Origin: Piezodorus guildinii
Taxonomy: Eukaryota > Arthropoda > Insecta > Hemiptera > Pentatomidae
NCBI GenBank assembly: GCA_023052935.1
Contig: CM041295.1
Location: 163,480,366 to 163,544,365, forward strand
Length of the DNA: 64,000 nucleotides
Reading direction: 5' to 3'
The translations under genes were made by a program, and so were the position numbers. Shown one piece after another: positions 43,701 through 55,189 of this stretch. Below the pieces are notes generated by a model that saw only the letters and a program-made list of their open reading frames with translations, searched no databases and had not been told where the DNA came from. How positions within the stretch are numbered: the first letter of the stretch is position 1; each line of letters begins with the position of its first letter.

Positions 43701-46035
43701 TTAAAGAAATAAAAATTTTTAATTGCCTCTAAACAAGGTAATTTTGTTGTTGAACTGCCTTACACTCACCCCTTGGGCCACTTCAGATATACTTTTGCAA
43801 GAGTAGCTAACCCTTACTTTCATATAATATTTAATAATTACTTTAATAAGGTGGTACATATGACTATCATCAACACTCTGATTTAATATGTGCTGTGAAA
43901 GACAGCTGAAAGCTTGCTGATCAAGGCTTTTTTGGACAATTGATATCGTTAAAGCCTCTCTGAATAGGTGTTCCAATGATGCAGGCCTCTTACTTTTGTA
44001 AATCCCCGCAGAGCTTGCTCTGTGTTTCTACAAACTATGAACACATCCTGGCTTGGATAAAGTAAACCACCCTTATCTTTAATATGTATCAAACCAGATG
44101 AAAGGGACACATTGCTTCTTAAGGTGGATAAACACATCGTACAATGAATGCTTTTCTCAATTTTTTTAACTACAAAGCCACATATATATTTTATAACTTG
44201 CTCACTATAGTGGCTGAGGTCAACATTAAGGGGAACTGATATGTAGTCATGATCAGATGGTAATTGGTTCTCGAATTTTTCTACCCTCAACCTACTTGAA
44301 CTGGAACATGTCAAGATAGTCATGTTCTCAATGGGCTGACAATTGCCACCTACTGGTGCATGCAGCTCCTTTTGCACAAGTATTTTTTTCATTAATTTGT
44401 TGAATTGAAAGGCTGTTGGGTTATTGTTATACCTAAACTTCGACCGTATATGTCCGAAAAAAATCTCGAGGTGGTCTTGGCTTAACTTATAAAATGGAAT
44501 GTATTTTACAAGTTTCTCTTCAATGACTAATTTGTCATATAAATATTGAGCATTTTCAATGGCAACTATAAAGCCTATAAAGCCAATTCTCCTTTTTCCA
44601 TCAATGACACGGAGACCTTTAACATCTCGCAATTGCATAAAATACTTTTTAGCTTCAGCAAACAATGCTTTGTAGCTAGGGGCCACCAATGAGTCCATTG
44701 CTTGTTTATAACCTTTTTGTACAGTGGAATGGGAATTCAACACATCAAATAAACGATTAATTAATCTGATAAATCGTACTGTACCAGTGACATCTTCAAA
44801 ACCAGGTATTTTATTTTCTGGATCATGGCACCATATAAGGGCATCTGCAACAGAATCACTAAATAGTTGTGCTGCTAATTTCACTTTCATTTTATTCTTG
44901 AAGTACATTACATGCCTTGCTCTCAGTTTATTGCCAAGATGGAGTCCTTCATTATATTGCAAATCATGCAACTTTGTAATTAAGTCCCAGGATACTAAGT
45001 TCCCTTTTTCATCAAAAAAATATTTTAATTCTCCGAAAGCATTCCTTAAAAGTTTTAGCATTGGGAAGGGTCAAGAAAGAAGCATACTTCCTTATTAGTG
45101 CTGGGATGATAAAATGTGGGTTTTAAAAGGTATGGATCAATATTACATCCAAGAGAACTAGCCATACAAATATTAGAGGCAACTCCATCGCAAGTCAATC
45201 CTACTACTCTGATACCAACATCATGAAGTAGCGACAAACTTTGCTTCACCAAGTAAGCCTTCTGGGAACCTGTCATTCCATTAATAAAGAAATAACCAAC
45301 TGGGATTCTCCAAGCAGCATTTACAAATAAAATCATAAAAACTAATACTTCTTTGGCAAGATCAATACCATCAAAGGAAGTATACCCAACAACACCTTTA
45401 GTTGTCCATTCCACTCCTTTACGGATGGCCATTTCATCAAATAATAAAGAACATAAAAGGGGATACTTACAAGACTCACCAATTTGCCTTAGTGCCCAAA
45501 GAGATTCAGTTAAAAATCCAGGTTCTGCATCAATAGGAGTATACCACTTGGCCAGCGTCTTAGGATGTGGGAGTGCTGTGTTAAAAGATGTCCTTAAATA
45601 GTTGTATGCCTTCGGAGAGTAGAATTGTAAAGTTAAAGCAAAGGCATGAAGTTCTTCAGAATAAGAGGATCTTGATGGCCTCTTAAGAAAAAGTTCTTTC
45701 GATATTTTAGGCATATCCCTCAAACAAACTTCCAATTCATCATTGAGCAGGCTTTTATTACGAAGCTGGTTCAATATAGTTGACATATTATTTATTCTTT
45801 TCTTTTTCCTGTATATGCTCTGGTGCAAATTTTAATTAATCTATCTTTTTTTTCTTTATTAACTTCAAACCACTGTATTTTTTTCTTTAGTTTCTCATTT
45901 TCTTCTCGCAGTGATTGATTTTCAGACATCATCTAAAACAAAAATAAGTTGAGGAAATTCTTAAGATTGAAAACTATTTGACAATCAAATAACTTTGTTG
46001 TTGCTTTTATTAAGTTATAATTTTAGTATACACAC

Positions 46036-46158
46036 CTGCTGGAGTAGAGAAGATGGAGCTACCTCGTGCACAGCTGTATCAGCAGGTATTGCGTCCTTTT
46101 CATTATTATTAAAATCAACCTTCTTCCTAGATGTCCGTTTTGCAGGAGACTTTCTTTT
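46036..46158 (-). CDS. P-type transposase exon 3: basic linker
   Basis: The acceptor is TTTTAG and the donor GTGTGT. It encodes KRKSPAKRTSRKKVDF then an acidic/polar tail ending SSLLQQ. It is 123 bases, in phase 0 at both ends. The basic run could be a nuclear localisation signal. Confidence 0.75.
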
Positions 46159-46245
46159 CTAAAATTAATTTTTAACACCTAACTTACTAAAAATTTGAGT
46201 TTTCAATCTTTCATATAAATATTTTTTTCATAATTGCCAACTCAC

Positions 46246-46462
46246 CACAACAATCTTTGGTTTCAAATGATCAGGATAGGCCTCAAATACATTTGGTACT
46301 GATCCGGGTTTAAGCCGTGGTCCACTAATGTAAGTTGTCTCAATTTGATCAGCTGTGAAATGTTCACTACATAAAAAACTATATTTTGTGGGAACCCAAT
46401 TAACTCTTTTTACTGCATTTATCCAGGCTTGTCTTCTTTCTGGTTCCTTTTGACCAGGAAAC
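46246..46462 (-). CDS. P-type transposase exon 2: rest of THAP domain
   Basis: The acceptor TTGTAG precedes 46462 and the donor GTGAGT follows 46246 (inverse). It encodes FPGQKEPERRQAWINAVKR, VPTKYSFLCSEHFTADQ, and RLKPGSVPNVF. The C-x2-H pair (CSEH) and the LKPGSVP (AVPT-like) box complete the THAP DNA-binding fold. Confidence 0.88.
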
Positions 46463-46874
46463 CTACAAAATATATCATTAAAATACAACAACATAACTTA
46501 AATGTTTAAGTCAAGTACCAGAACAAAATAACATTTTTTATTTTAGATCTTTCATATTTAACCAGTCATGTTATATAAAATTACATACTCTACCTTATCT
46601 AGAATAAAAAACATCAAAAGTATTCAAGGTAAAACAATGAACAGACACCTTGGAAAAAATTAGATAATTTGATACCTGTCAACAATATTAGACCTGTTCA
46701 CATATTATTCTTTACATTTGAAACCAATTATTAATTTATTTCACTTTGCCAGTACATATAAACTTGTATTTCACGATTTGCCAGCAAAAATTATAGGTTT
46801 CAGGATCAATCAAAAAGTTATGCTAAAAAAATTGTATAAACATACATATATCTAATTAAAGATAAAACACTTAC

Positions 46875-46951
46875 CTAAAAAAGCTCAGTTTCTTTATATG
46901 ATTATCCTTGCCAGAATTATTACTGCAACCATAAGCCACACAATGCACCAT
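46875..46951 (-). CDS. P-type transposase exon 1: THAP start
   Basis: ATG at 46949-46951 (inverse), then VHCVAYGCSNNSGKDNH and a donor GTAAG after 46875. The two Cys residues are the first half of the THAP C2CH zinc site. Two trailing bases join exon 2 to form an Arg codon. Confidence 0.85.
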
Positions 46952-47026
46952 AATTAGAAATTATGTTTATAGATAGAAGACAGAATAAAGTGACAACCAA
47001 GAGACAACTGACTGAAAAAAAAAATT

Positions 47027-47035
<9 letters not shown>

Positions 47036-47106
<71 letters not shown>

Positions 47107-47204
47107 TCTTAGAGTATCTCTAGTGCAGTAAGGAGCTTAATTGTTTGTGTTGTGTTGAATTGCTTTAGAACATCTTTAGCCTTATTACTGAATTTCTTTT
47201 CGTA

Positions 47205-47239
<35 letters not shown>

Positions 47240-47240
47240 C
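47036..47240. repeat. Two (TA)n tracts
   Basis: (TA)n at about 47033-47102 and 47206-47237, separated by about 100 bp of unassigned sequence. Confidence 0.95.
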
Positions 47241-47610
47241 AAGAAATTAATTAATCGACCCTTTTTTTTTATATTATAATTTTGTTTTAAATAATTCGGG
47301 TTTTAGGTCATTAAACTAATACTCCTTCTTAATTTTCTTTATTTGGACGTTTCGATCCTCCGTCCATGAATACACATAGGATCCTTTTCAACACTGCAAC
47401 TAAACATAATTGGTTACATTTTGCAGTATGTTGGTTACATTTTCCATAAATCATCTATCTATAGCCGGGTACAATATATTATAAAAACATCTTACCAAAG
47501 AATTTCATTGAGCACCGGCACACCACTCAGGCTAACACAGGGCACTGGGATCTCCAAGCCCTCCCCCCCTCCAGCCTTGGCGGCCGAAGCTCAACTTATC
47601 AATAAATAAA
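47241..47610 (-). repeat. Family C repeat (Penelope-like terminal region)
   Basis: In inverse: GGGCACTGTGTTAGCC-like, GAGTGGTGTGCCGGTGCTCA, AGTGTTGAAAAGGATCC, then ATGGACGGAGGATCGAAACG and a tail to AATTAATTTCTTG. The same order occurs at 52880-53100 and 54470-54672. The GGATCC / GGATC pair followed by CGAAACGTCC parallels the family A and B modules. It lies next to a Penelope-like GIY-YIG coding end. Confidence 0.75.
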
Positions 47611-47741
47611 TACAATCAAATTATTCTATTAAAAATACAAGGTCAACAACGCTTAAAAAATATATCACAAAAACAACAATAAAACAAACCAAACTATTAT
47701 ATAGACCAATAACTACGAAACAATCTAAAATATTTTATATA

Positions 47742-47980
47742 AATAATGATGATAAAAACTAATAACAATAAACAACTTATATATTAACCATAATAAAACA
47801 TTTTTATTTTCGTCTACTTATTCTTCCCAATTTATTTAAAATATTATTGTATACGTTGCTAAATAATGATGATAAAACTAATAACAATAAACAACTTATA
47901 TATTAACCATAATAAAACTTTTTTAATTTCGTCTACTTATTCTTCCCAATTTATTTAAAATATTATTGTATACGTTGCTA
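47742..47980. repeat. Tandem duplication, two units of about 119 bp
   Basis: Unit AAATAATGATGATAAAA to TATTGTATACGTTGCT occurs at 47742-47860 and again at 47861-47980 with only a few differences. The right copy contains the last codons and stop of the Penelope-like protein. Confidence 0.9.
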
Positions 47981-48375
47981 AGTTTTGTGCAATCATTCCG
48001 CGCATTTACAGTATGTTCGTTCCTAATGATGTGCATCATCTCGAGAATCAATCTCTTATCTTTATTTTTTTCCACATCCAGAACACTTACATTTTTAAAA
48101 TTAAAATTGTGGTTGTTTTTGATAGCGTGACTCGCTAAGGCCGTTTCTTCTTTTTTGGATTCCACACTGTATTTATGCGCGTAAATTATTTTATTTAAAT
48201 ATTGTGAAGTTTGGCCAACATAAGTGCCTTCACAATTTCTGCAATCTATTTTATATATATGTTAGATAATTTTTCTTTACTGGTTTTATCTTTAAGTCTA
48301 GAGTAGAGCATTTTTTAAAAATTATTATTATATTTGTACACAATATTTACGTTTTCATTTTTGAATATCCCCTTT
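47923..48375 (-). pseudogene. Penelope-like element C-terminus: GIY-YIG endonuclease
   Basis: The - strand encodes a linker with YSRLKDKTSKEKLSNIY, then KIDCRNCEGTYVGQTSQYLN (a GIY-YIG core variant with the CxxC typical of Penelope-like endonucleases), ASHAIKNNHNFNFKNVSVL, RLILEMMHIIRNEHTVNAR and a stop at about 47923. This is the standard C-terminal domain of Penelope-like retroelements. The upstream RT is absent because a CR1-type LINE follows from about 48400. The adjacent family C repeat is therefore probably this element's terminal repeat. Confidence 0.85.
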
Positions 48376-48461
48376 ATTAATAATACGCAGTGTTATTCTT
48401 GCATTATAGCATTATTATTTTGTTTTCAATTTCGATATAACTTAAAAACACTTTTAAAAAA

Positions 48462-49310
48462 ATGGTAAATTGCAAAGTATGTGGCAAAGCAGTAGGAAGA
48501 GATGAAAAAATGAAATTGTCCTGCACCACATGTCTAAACATTTATCATATAAAATGCGTAAAAGTAGAATCAACGGATCCAGACGCCCACAAAAATTGGC
48601 ATTGCAATGACTGTGACTCGTCTTCGCGGAAATCGCCAGCCAACGAGCCTGGTACTACAATTAGTTTGCTGATGGCGCTCACCGAGGAGGTTAAGGAGAT
48701 GAAGGCCAGACTTCGAGGGACTTCGAGGAAAATATGGAGAGGTTGCAAAAAATTGATAATCTCCTCGAACAGCAAAAAAATCAGGTAGAAAAATTAACTC
48801 TGGAAAACAAGTTTTTAAAAGAAAAAATTTCAAACTTAGAAGATCGGCTAAATAATGCAGAACAGAACCAATTAAAAAATAGTCTCGAAATCAGAGGTAT
48901 CCCGGAGAGGCCAGGTGAGACTGTAACTGGGACCATTATAAGCGTCGGGACAGCCTTGGGCGTGAAGGATACTACTACGTCACAGGCCTAAGGATACTGG
49001 AACCCCAGGGACCATTATCGCTCGCTTCGTTTGCCAAGCAGTGAAGGATGATCTGGTGCGGCAAAGAAGGGTAAAGAGAGACTTTTCTACGCGCCACCTA
49101 GGCTGGGAGGGGAACAACACGCACCTGTTTATGTCAGCGAGGCGATGACGCCGGCCAACAGGCACCTATACTGGCTCGCCAGGCAGAAAAAGGTGTCTGC
49201 TAAGATTAAATATGTGTGGTTCAGTGGTGGTCGGGGCAGTGGCCGGAAGGCCGACGGGCATCCAGCGCTAATTATCAATAAACCGACCGATTTAGATATC
49301 TTTACCTGAT
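48462..49310 (+). pseudogene. LINE ORF1: PHD finger, coiled coil, RNA-binding-like region
   Basis: Starts MVNCKVCGKAVGRDEKMKLS, then CTTCLNIYHIKCVKVE and NWHCNDCDSS, a Cys4-His-Cys3 PHD finger (residues about 4-50). A frameshift near 48730 leads to the coiled coil (LLEQQKNQVEKLTLENKFLK, then LEDRLNNAEQNQLKNS) and LEIRGIPERPGETV, typical of LINE ORF1 proteins. A further shift at about 48990 precedes TIIARFVCQAVKDDLVRQR and a basic tail ending near 49305. ORF1 proteins of this type bind LINE RNA. Confidence 0.8.
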
Positions 49311-49696
49311 ATTTTCTTTTAAGTTACAGACTTGTTGTAAAACATTTATTTTATTTTCTTAAAGAAGGCTTATTTTTTTTTTTCGTTTTTTTAAAAGGCA
49401 TAAATAATATTTTGTTGTTTCGGAAGATTTTTATTTTGTATCAACAATATTTTTGTTATATTTTTCTGCTTGTGTTCATAATTAAGCATTCTAATATTCG
49501 TTTTCTATTTGTTTTAGCGACTTGCATTTTATGTTTTTTTTTCTAAAAACTTAGGTTCAAATTTATATTATCAATTTAAATATCTATTTTTTCATAGATT
49601 CCAATAACTTTAAAATTATTCATATTTTAAGGATTCGCTCTTATCTATTCCTTAATCCCGACCCTTTTACAGTTATCCCAATTCCCAAATCCAGTT

Positions 49697-50446
49697 ATGA
49701 TTAATACCCTTACCTCCTGTCACATTAATGCACAATCCCTTATTGTCCACTATGATGAATTCCAAAAATATTTTCTAGACAATTTTTATCACATCATAGC
49801 AGTATCTGAAACCTGGTTAAAACCTTACATTCCTTCTTCACAAGTATCCCTCACCAATTATTCCTTCCTTCGCCATGACCGATCTGATCGCAGGGGTGGT
49901 GGTGTGGGGCTGTATATATATGACTCTCTCAAGGCCAAAATCCTTCTCCAATCGCCTTCTCTCGACCATCCTCATATCGAATACATGTTTGTCGAAATAT
50001 CCACTGTTTCATCTCCTCTCCTGTATGCCATTGTCTATCGACCGCCTCATGTTCCTTTCGATAACCTTTTTGAGTCCTCCCTAGTCCAATTGGTTTCAAG
50101 TTACTCCAATATCATCATTTCCGGTGATTTCAACCTTAATATGATCTCTGAATCATATGATAAATCTTTCCTAGTAAACCTCTTGTTTTCCCTTAATCTT
50201 TATCTTGTTCCTTATTTTCCCACCCATCATACGCAATTCTCCGACACCTGGCTGGACCTTTACATAACAGATTCATCTCTAAAAATCCTTTCATCCTCCC
50301 AGCACCCGGTCCCGTTTCTTTCATCGCACGACCTTATCCATATTTCATATAACCTACCAGTAAAATCCTTTACTCCCAAAGTGATATCCTATCGTAATTT
50401 GGATCTCCTATCTACGAATCACTTCGATCTGATCTGGAATCACTGA
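49697..50446 (+). pseudogene. LINE ORF2 part 1: AP-like endonuclease
   Basis: A 249-codon frame with SCHINAQSL (the N residue of the first motif), IIAVSETWLKP (catalytic Glu), RRGGGVGLYI, YAIVYRPPHVP, IIISGDFNLNM (catalytic Asp) and FLSSHDLIHIS (catalytic SDH-like His as SHD). These are the EEP nuclease hallmarks that nick target DNA to prime reverse transcription. A stop at 50444 (GAATCACTGA) and a shift separate it from the RT. Confidence 0.88.
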
Positions 50447-50484
50447 ATTGAGATACCATAGACTCCTGTAACTCTATCGATCCT

Positions 50485-52430
50485 ATGATTTCCTGTCTCA
50501 CCTTAAATCTGAAAACCATACTAGACATACATACGCCTATTAAAACCCGAACCTTACGCCGTCCCACTGCTCCTTGGCTGACATCCGAAATAAAGGAAAT
50601 GATGAGAAGAAGCAAAGCAGCCAGACGTAAATTCCGTCACACTCGCTTTCCAGATGATTACTCAAATTATAAGCAGCTTCGAAATGAAACCCAGGACGCA
50701 GTGCGACGTGCAAAATCCCTCTACATCCATAGTGCCCTCTCCAGTGCTCCAAATTCTAAATCCAAATGGAAAATCCTCCGCAAACTATCCCTTCCAGAAT
50801 CTTATAACTGCAATTCCATTTCTGTCCCACCAGACGAACTTAACAATTATTTCGTATCCTTATCACCTTCCTCATCTTCTACTACCGATATTGGACATAA
50901 TACTTTTAATCCAGAAAGTTTCTTCTTCTCCTATATTCCATATGACGAATTAATAACAACTGCTCTTAAATCCCACACTAATGATTATGGACCCGATAAC
51001 ATACCAGTAAAACTAATTAAATCCTGTCTACCATTTCTTATTCCAGTACTCTATCATATATATAATTTTTCCCTTCAAAACTCCATATTTCCTACTTCCT
51101 GGAAAACTGCCTTAGTTCGTCCATTAAACAAAATTCCAAATCCTTCCTCACCGTCTGACTTTCGTCCTACTTCTTTACTTTCTAATCTTTCCAAACCTTT
51201 AGAACGCCTTGCACAAAACCAACTATCAAATTTCCTGGAAGAATGCGCCCTAATCAATTCTCTCCAATCCGGCTTCCGACCTGGTTATTCCACACAATCC
51301 GCTCTCCTAAAAATAATCCACGACTTCCAATCCGCCATTGAAAGCAAAAAACTTACTATCCCCATCCTTCTAGATTTCTCTAAAGCCTTTGACACAGTTG
51401 ACCATAATATCCTCCTTGCCAAACTACGAAATCTCCCATTATCCAATAGTGCTCTGCGCTGGTTTCAATCCTTCCTCTCAGATCGTTCGCAGTATGTGGT
51501 AGTTCCAGCCCAACCTCCTTCCAGAACTTTACCTTTATCCTGTGGTGTTCCTCAAGGTTCATCACCGTCTCCCACTAATCCTTCGCTCCTTCGGACCTAT
51601 CACTAGCAATCGAAAAGCTGCAAGACGATCTCAACCGAATTAGTTCTTGGGCAGCCGACAACAAGCTAAAACTAAATGTAGAGAAAACTAAAGCTATCGT
51701 GATAGGATCCCATCCTCTCCTTAAAAACCTTCCACCAATCCCAACACTTTCTCAATGATAATCCAATAAAGTTTCACCAAAACGTTAAAAACCTAGGACT
51801 CAACCTCGATCAAACCTTATCCTGGAAAAACCATATCTTCGAAATCTCTCGTCGCACATTTTCCACCTTAAAACACCTAAATTACCTTCGTCACCTTCTT
51901 CCTTTAGAAACCCGTAGGCTTTTGGTTAGTTCCTTAATATTCCCCCACTTTGACTACTACTGTGCGCTGTATGGGGGTGTCTATAGGGATCTCAAGGCAA
52001 AACTAAAATGATTATTCAACTGCTTTATCCGCTTCATCTTTGGGATATCCAGGGGCACCTCTGTCACCCGATTCTACGAAGAGTTAAAGTGCTTTACCCT
52101 TCCTACCGTTGTAAGTACTTCCTGGCTTCCTTTCCCTTCCAAGTTCTCCAATCTCGCCGTCCCTCTTACAAATCAGATATGTTTCTTTTCAAATCCTCAG
52201 TCCACTCTCGCCACGCTCGCTCACGGCCTTCGGACATGTATATAACGCCCCATCGAACTGCAGCTTTCGACAGATCTTTCCTAATTCGATCTTCAACCTT
52301 ATGGAACTCTATTCCTTCTTACATCCGTGACTCCAATACTCTTCCGACATTCAAATCTCGCCTGTTCAATCATCTCCTGTCTCTCCAATTTCCGATGAAT
52401 CCTAATCAGTTTTCTAATTTCAATTAAAAT
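50485..52430 (+). pseudogene. LINE ORF2 part 2: reverse transcriptase and C-terminal domain
   Basis: 50485-51606 encodes the linker (APWLTSEIKEMMRRSKAAR), RT fingers (GPDNIPVKLIKSCLPFLI, SWKTALVRPLNKIPN, DFRPTSLLSNLSKPLERL), LINSLQSGFRPGYSTQSALL, LLDFSKAFDTVDHNILL and SCGVPQGSSPSP. Immediately after PQGS the frame breaks and the region holding the catalytic YADD is missing; sequence resumes with a KLQDDLNRISSWAADNKLKL-like segment. The tail (52008-52427) has SDMYITPHRTAAFDRSFLI and LWNSIPSYIRDSNTLP. Loss of the catalytic box makes it inactive. Confidence 0.88.
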
Positions 52431-52764
52431 TAATAACAAAACAGATAGAAACCTATTATAACAAGTATAAGTATAACAAAATATACCTATTATATTTTAT
52501 GTTATCTTGTGTTTTGCACTTATTATAATATTAGTATATTGTTTAAAAAAAAACCCCAAAAAAAACACTTTTATGATTTTTTAATGAAAGTTGTATATAT
52601 GTTTTAATATTATTATTTGAGGCTGCTTTTTAATCCATTGTTTGTAATTTCTATTGTTTCTTTGTATTGTTTTTGTATACTCTAAGACCTTAAAGTTTTT
52701 ATTTTAATTTTATTGTTGTGTTATTCTAAAGGGACTAGTCCCAGAATAAATAAAGATTTATTAT

Positions 52765-52878
<114 letters not shown>

Positions 52879-53100
52879 ACAAGAAATTAATTCATCGACC
52901 CTTTTTTTTATATTATAATTTTGTTTGTATATTATAAGAGTGCCCTGTGTTAGCCTGAGTGGTGTGCCGGTGCTCAATGATATTCTTTGTTGCAGTGTTG
53001 AAAAGGATCATATGTGTAAACATGGACGGAGGATCGAAACGTCCAAATAAAGAAAAATGTGTTAGTTTAATGACCTAAAACCCGAATTATTTCAAACAAA
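52879..53100 (+). repeat. Family C repeat copy
   Basis: ACAAGAAATTAATTCATCGA at the left, then GTGCCCTGTGTTAGCCTGAG, GGTGCTCAATGATATTC, ATGGACGGAGGATCGAAACG and AACCCGAATTATTTC. It is close to the copies at 47241-47610 and 54470-54672. Confidence 0.8.

Positions 53101-53192
<92 letters not shown>
53101..53192. repeat. (TA)n microsatellite
   Basis: About 45 TA dinucleotides. Confidence 0.97.
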
Positions 53193-53197
<5 letters not shown>

Positions 53198-53645
53198 GAT
53201 ATATTAAATAGACAGAAATAATAAGAATTGTGGAAAATCAAGAAGGCGCAAGGTGATCAGCCAATGAGAAAGAATAACCGATATGCGCAAAAAGCGGGAA
53301 AATACGGCGTGGGTTCCGGGAATGGCCGCTCTTAAGTCGTCGATCGTAGATCGGAATGGACTCATGGGAACTCTCTTCTGTTGTGAGCCATGGATGAAGC
53401 AAGAGTTGAAGACATGTAATTTGATTATGTCACCAACCATCAAATCATTGTTATTTCAAACCATCATTAGTGCACTAATATGTTGAAATTAAGTAATTTG
53501 AAGGAATGGAGAATCAACTGAAGACAGCTAATTCAGATAATTTATAAATTTTTTATATGTTCAAATTTTAATAGTTCTTAAGTTTTTGTTTTTATTAGTA
53601 GAATATAATAAGTTTTTTAACCTTAGCCAAAACTAAGAGTTTTTT
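53193..53645. other. Unassigned GC-richer block, possibly a solo LTR fragment
   Basis: Starts TGTTGTGATATATTAAATAG and contains an unusually GC-rich stretch (53240-53400). No protein homology. The TG start and promoter-like composition would suit an LTR, but I cannot find a matching CA end or target duplication. Confidence 0.3.
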
Positions 53646-53649
53646 TTTC

Positions 53650-53992
53650 CTTCTTCTTCTTGGCTTTGGAGCTCTCCATACAGCCAGTATCAGCACATCA
53701 TTACTAAATATTTATAGCATGAGTAGCTATTTTTAGTTTCTTCCTATATATATTTGTTAATAGAGTTAAGGAACTGTGTCACTCTTCCAATTTCTTCAGA
53801 TTTTCTTGTAGTCAATAATTGTCCATATATATTTGCTTTATTGTAGATATTTAAGAATTCCAGAAATTTCTTTCTTTGGGTTTCATACGCTGGGCACTCC
53901 AGAATTATATGCTGCAGAGTCTCATTTCTATTGCATTTGTTACATTTCGACGACGTAAGGACCCTGATGTGATGCAGGTACATATTGCACAC
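53650..53992 (-). pseudogene. LINE C-terminal zinc-knuckle fragment
   Basis: The - strand encodes YLHHIRVLTSSKCNKCNRNE, then TLQHIILECPAYETQRKKF and LNSINKYI. The C-x2-C ... H-x4-C pattern (CNKCNRNETLQHIILEC) is the cysteine-histidine motif at the end of ORF2 in several LINE clades (R1, Jockey, I). A 5'-truncated copy abutting a Tc1 fragment. Confidence 0.75.
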
Positions 53993-54460
53993 ACCGTGGT
54001 TTGGTCTGAGTGACCCAATCGAGCATGTTTGGGATTATCTCAAGAGAAAGGTTCGTTCACGAGATTCACCTCCTACTACTCTTGAAAAGCTAAAGACAGC
54101 TGTATTGGAGGAGTTGGACAATATACCCCAAGATTTTCTTCAAAATCTTTTTACAAGTATGCCATGGCATGTGGAAGCAGTCATTCAAGCCAGAGGGGGT
54201 AATAGGTCCTATTAAATGTAAGATAAAAATTGAAATTGTAATTTAAAAGTTAAAATTGTAAAAAATGAAAATTTTAAAAAGTAAGTTTTCTGAATTTTTT
54301 TATTGGAAGAAATATTGTAATTTATTTTAGTAAAAATTGTTTTTTTCCAGTTTAAAAATGTTTATTATTGACTTCAGGACCTTTCTTCATTATATAAAAA
54401 AGAACGTTTTTGTAAAATTGAAATATTTTTAAGTGTTGCTATAATTTTGACGGCGAGTTT
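53985..54460 (+). pseudogene. Tc1-type transposase C-terminal fragment
   Basis: The + strand at 53985-54215 encodes DPIEHVWDYLKRKVRSR (the D-x-NPIEHVWD-x-L motif holding the third catalytic acidic residue), then LDNIPQDFLQNLFTSMP and AVIQARGGNRSY with a stop, the normal end of Tc1 transposases. The 5' part is absent. Non-coding sequence to about 54460 may be its 3' end. Confidence 0.85.
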
Positions 54461-54469
54461 ATATATATA

Positions 54470-54672
54470 TGTGCCCTGTGTTAGCCTGAGTGGTGTGCCG
54501 GTGCTCAATAAAATTCTTTGTTGCAGTGAAAAGGATCCTATGTGTATTCATGGACGGAGGATCGAAACGTCAAAATAAAGAAAATTAAGAAGGAGTATTG
54601 GTTTAATGGCCCAAAACCCGAATTATTTAAAACAAAATTATAATATAAAAAAAGGGTCGATGAATTAATTTC
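54470..54672 (+). repeat. Family C repeat copy
   Basis: GTGCCCTGTGTTAGCCTGAG to ATGGACGGAGGATCGAAACG and on to GGGTCGATGAATTAATTTC, followed by a (TA)n tract at 54675-54739. In inverse, the left part and tail of the 47241-47610 unit are the same. Confidence 0.85.
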
Positions 54673-54673
54673 T

Positions 54674-54740
<67 letters not shown>
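54673..54740. repeat. (TA)n microsatellite
   Basis: About 32 TA dinucleotides after TTCTTG. Confidence 0.97.
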
Positions 54741-54741
<1 letters not shown>

Positions 54742-54789
54742 ATGATGTTAGATAGACCATAGCTAAAATAAAAAATTATGACAACAATC

Positions 54790-55060
54790 ATGTTGTTTCT
54801 ATGGCATACTAAATTCTTTATTTGGTTTCCTCACAACCATTATTTTTTCATAAGAACCATGTATTGGAGTCATGTGTAAACGTTTTAATTAATCAACCTT
54901 CAGCCTATTCTCTTATTGCATTGCCTCCTGAAAGACGTTTTCCATACTTCTTGTACCATGCTTTTCTTTTCGTCATATTTTTTTAGAGCGCAGTGAACAG
55001 TTGAAACACTTATTGTGTATCGAGAAGTACTGAAAAATTCAGAAATAAGCTAATGTTTAC
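54790..55060 (-). pseudogene. Tc1-type transposase N-terminal fragment
   Basis: The - strand encodes SVSTVHCALKKYDEKKSM then TSFRRQCNKRIG, resembling the second helix-turn-helix and linker of Tc1 transposases (STV-x-R-LK). Followed by stops. It could belong with the Tc1 piece at 53985 or the Tc1 ends at 63480; undecided. Confidence 0.5.
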
Positions 55061-55189
55061 TCATATGAGTATTTTTTTTTTTTTTTTTGTTATTTGATGA
55101 ATAATCAGTCTTTTAATTTTAACATTTACTATTTTTTGACGCTCATTTTTTTGCTTTTATATTATCTACATTGTGGATATAATTAGTTG

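Larger units (their letters stand above)
43719..46951 (-). pseudogene. THAP-domain P-element transposase gene, four exons, frameshifted
   Basis: Read right to left. Exon 1 (46875-46951) and exon 2 (46246-46462) encode a THAP zinc finger: MVHCVAYGCSNNSGKD, FRFPGQKEPERRQAW, then LCSEHF, the C2CH pattern. Exon 3 (46036-46158) is a basic linker (KRKSPAKRTSRKK). Exon 4 begins at 45932 with a coiled coil (SLREENEKLKKK). Introns are GT-AG and phases agree. After a one-base frameshift near 45830 the RNase H-like core carries LLFDEMAIRK and LTCDGVASN (two catalytic Asp); after another at about 45058, VSWDLITKLHDLQ and DHLEIFFGHIR with NNNPTAFQFN (third acidic residue). A third shift near 43960 leads to the C-terminus ending at 43719. 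This is the architecture of P elements and THAP9. Three single-base shifts make it a pseudogene unless they are assembly errors. Confidence 0.88.

Noticed and set aside
52008..52427. A separate host gene at 52008
   Set aside because: Its end matches the LINE C-terminal tail (ITPHRTAAFDRSFLI), continuous with the LINE ORF2 upstream.
53193..53645. A complete solo LTR
   Set aside because: The TG start and GC-rich composition fit, but no CA end or target duplication was found, so it was left unassigned.
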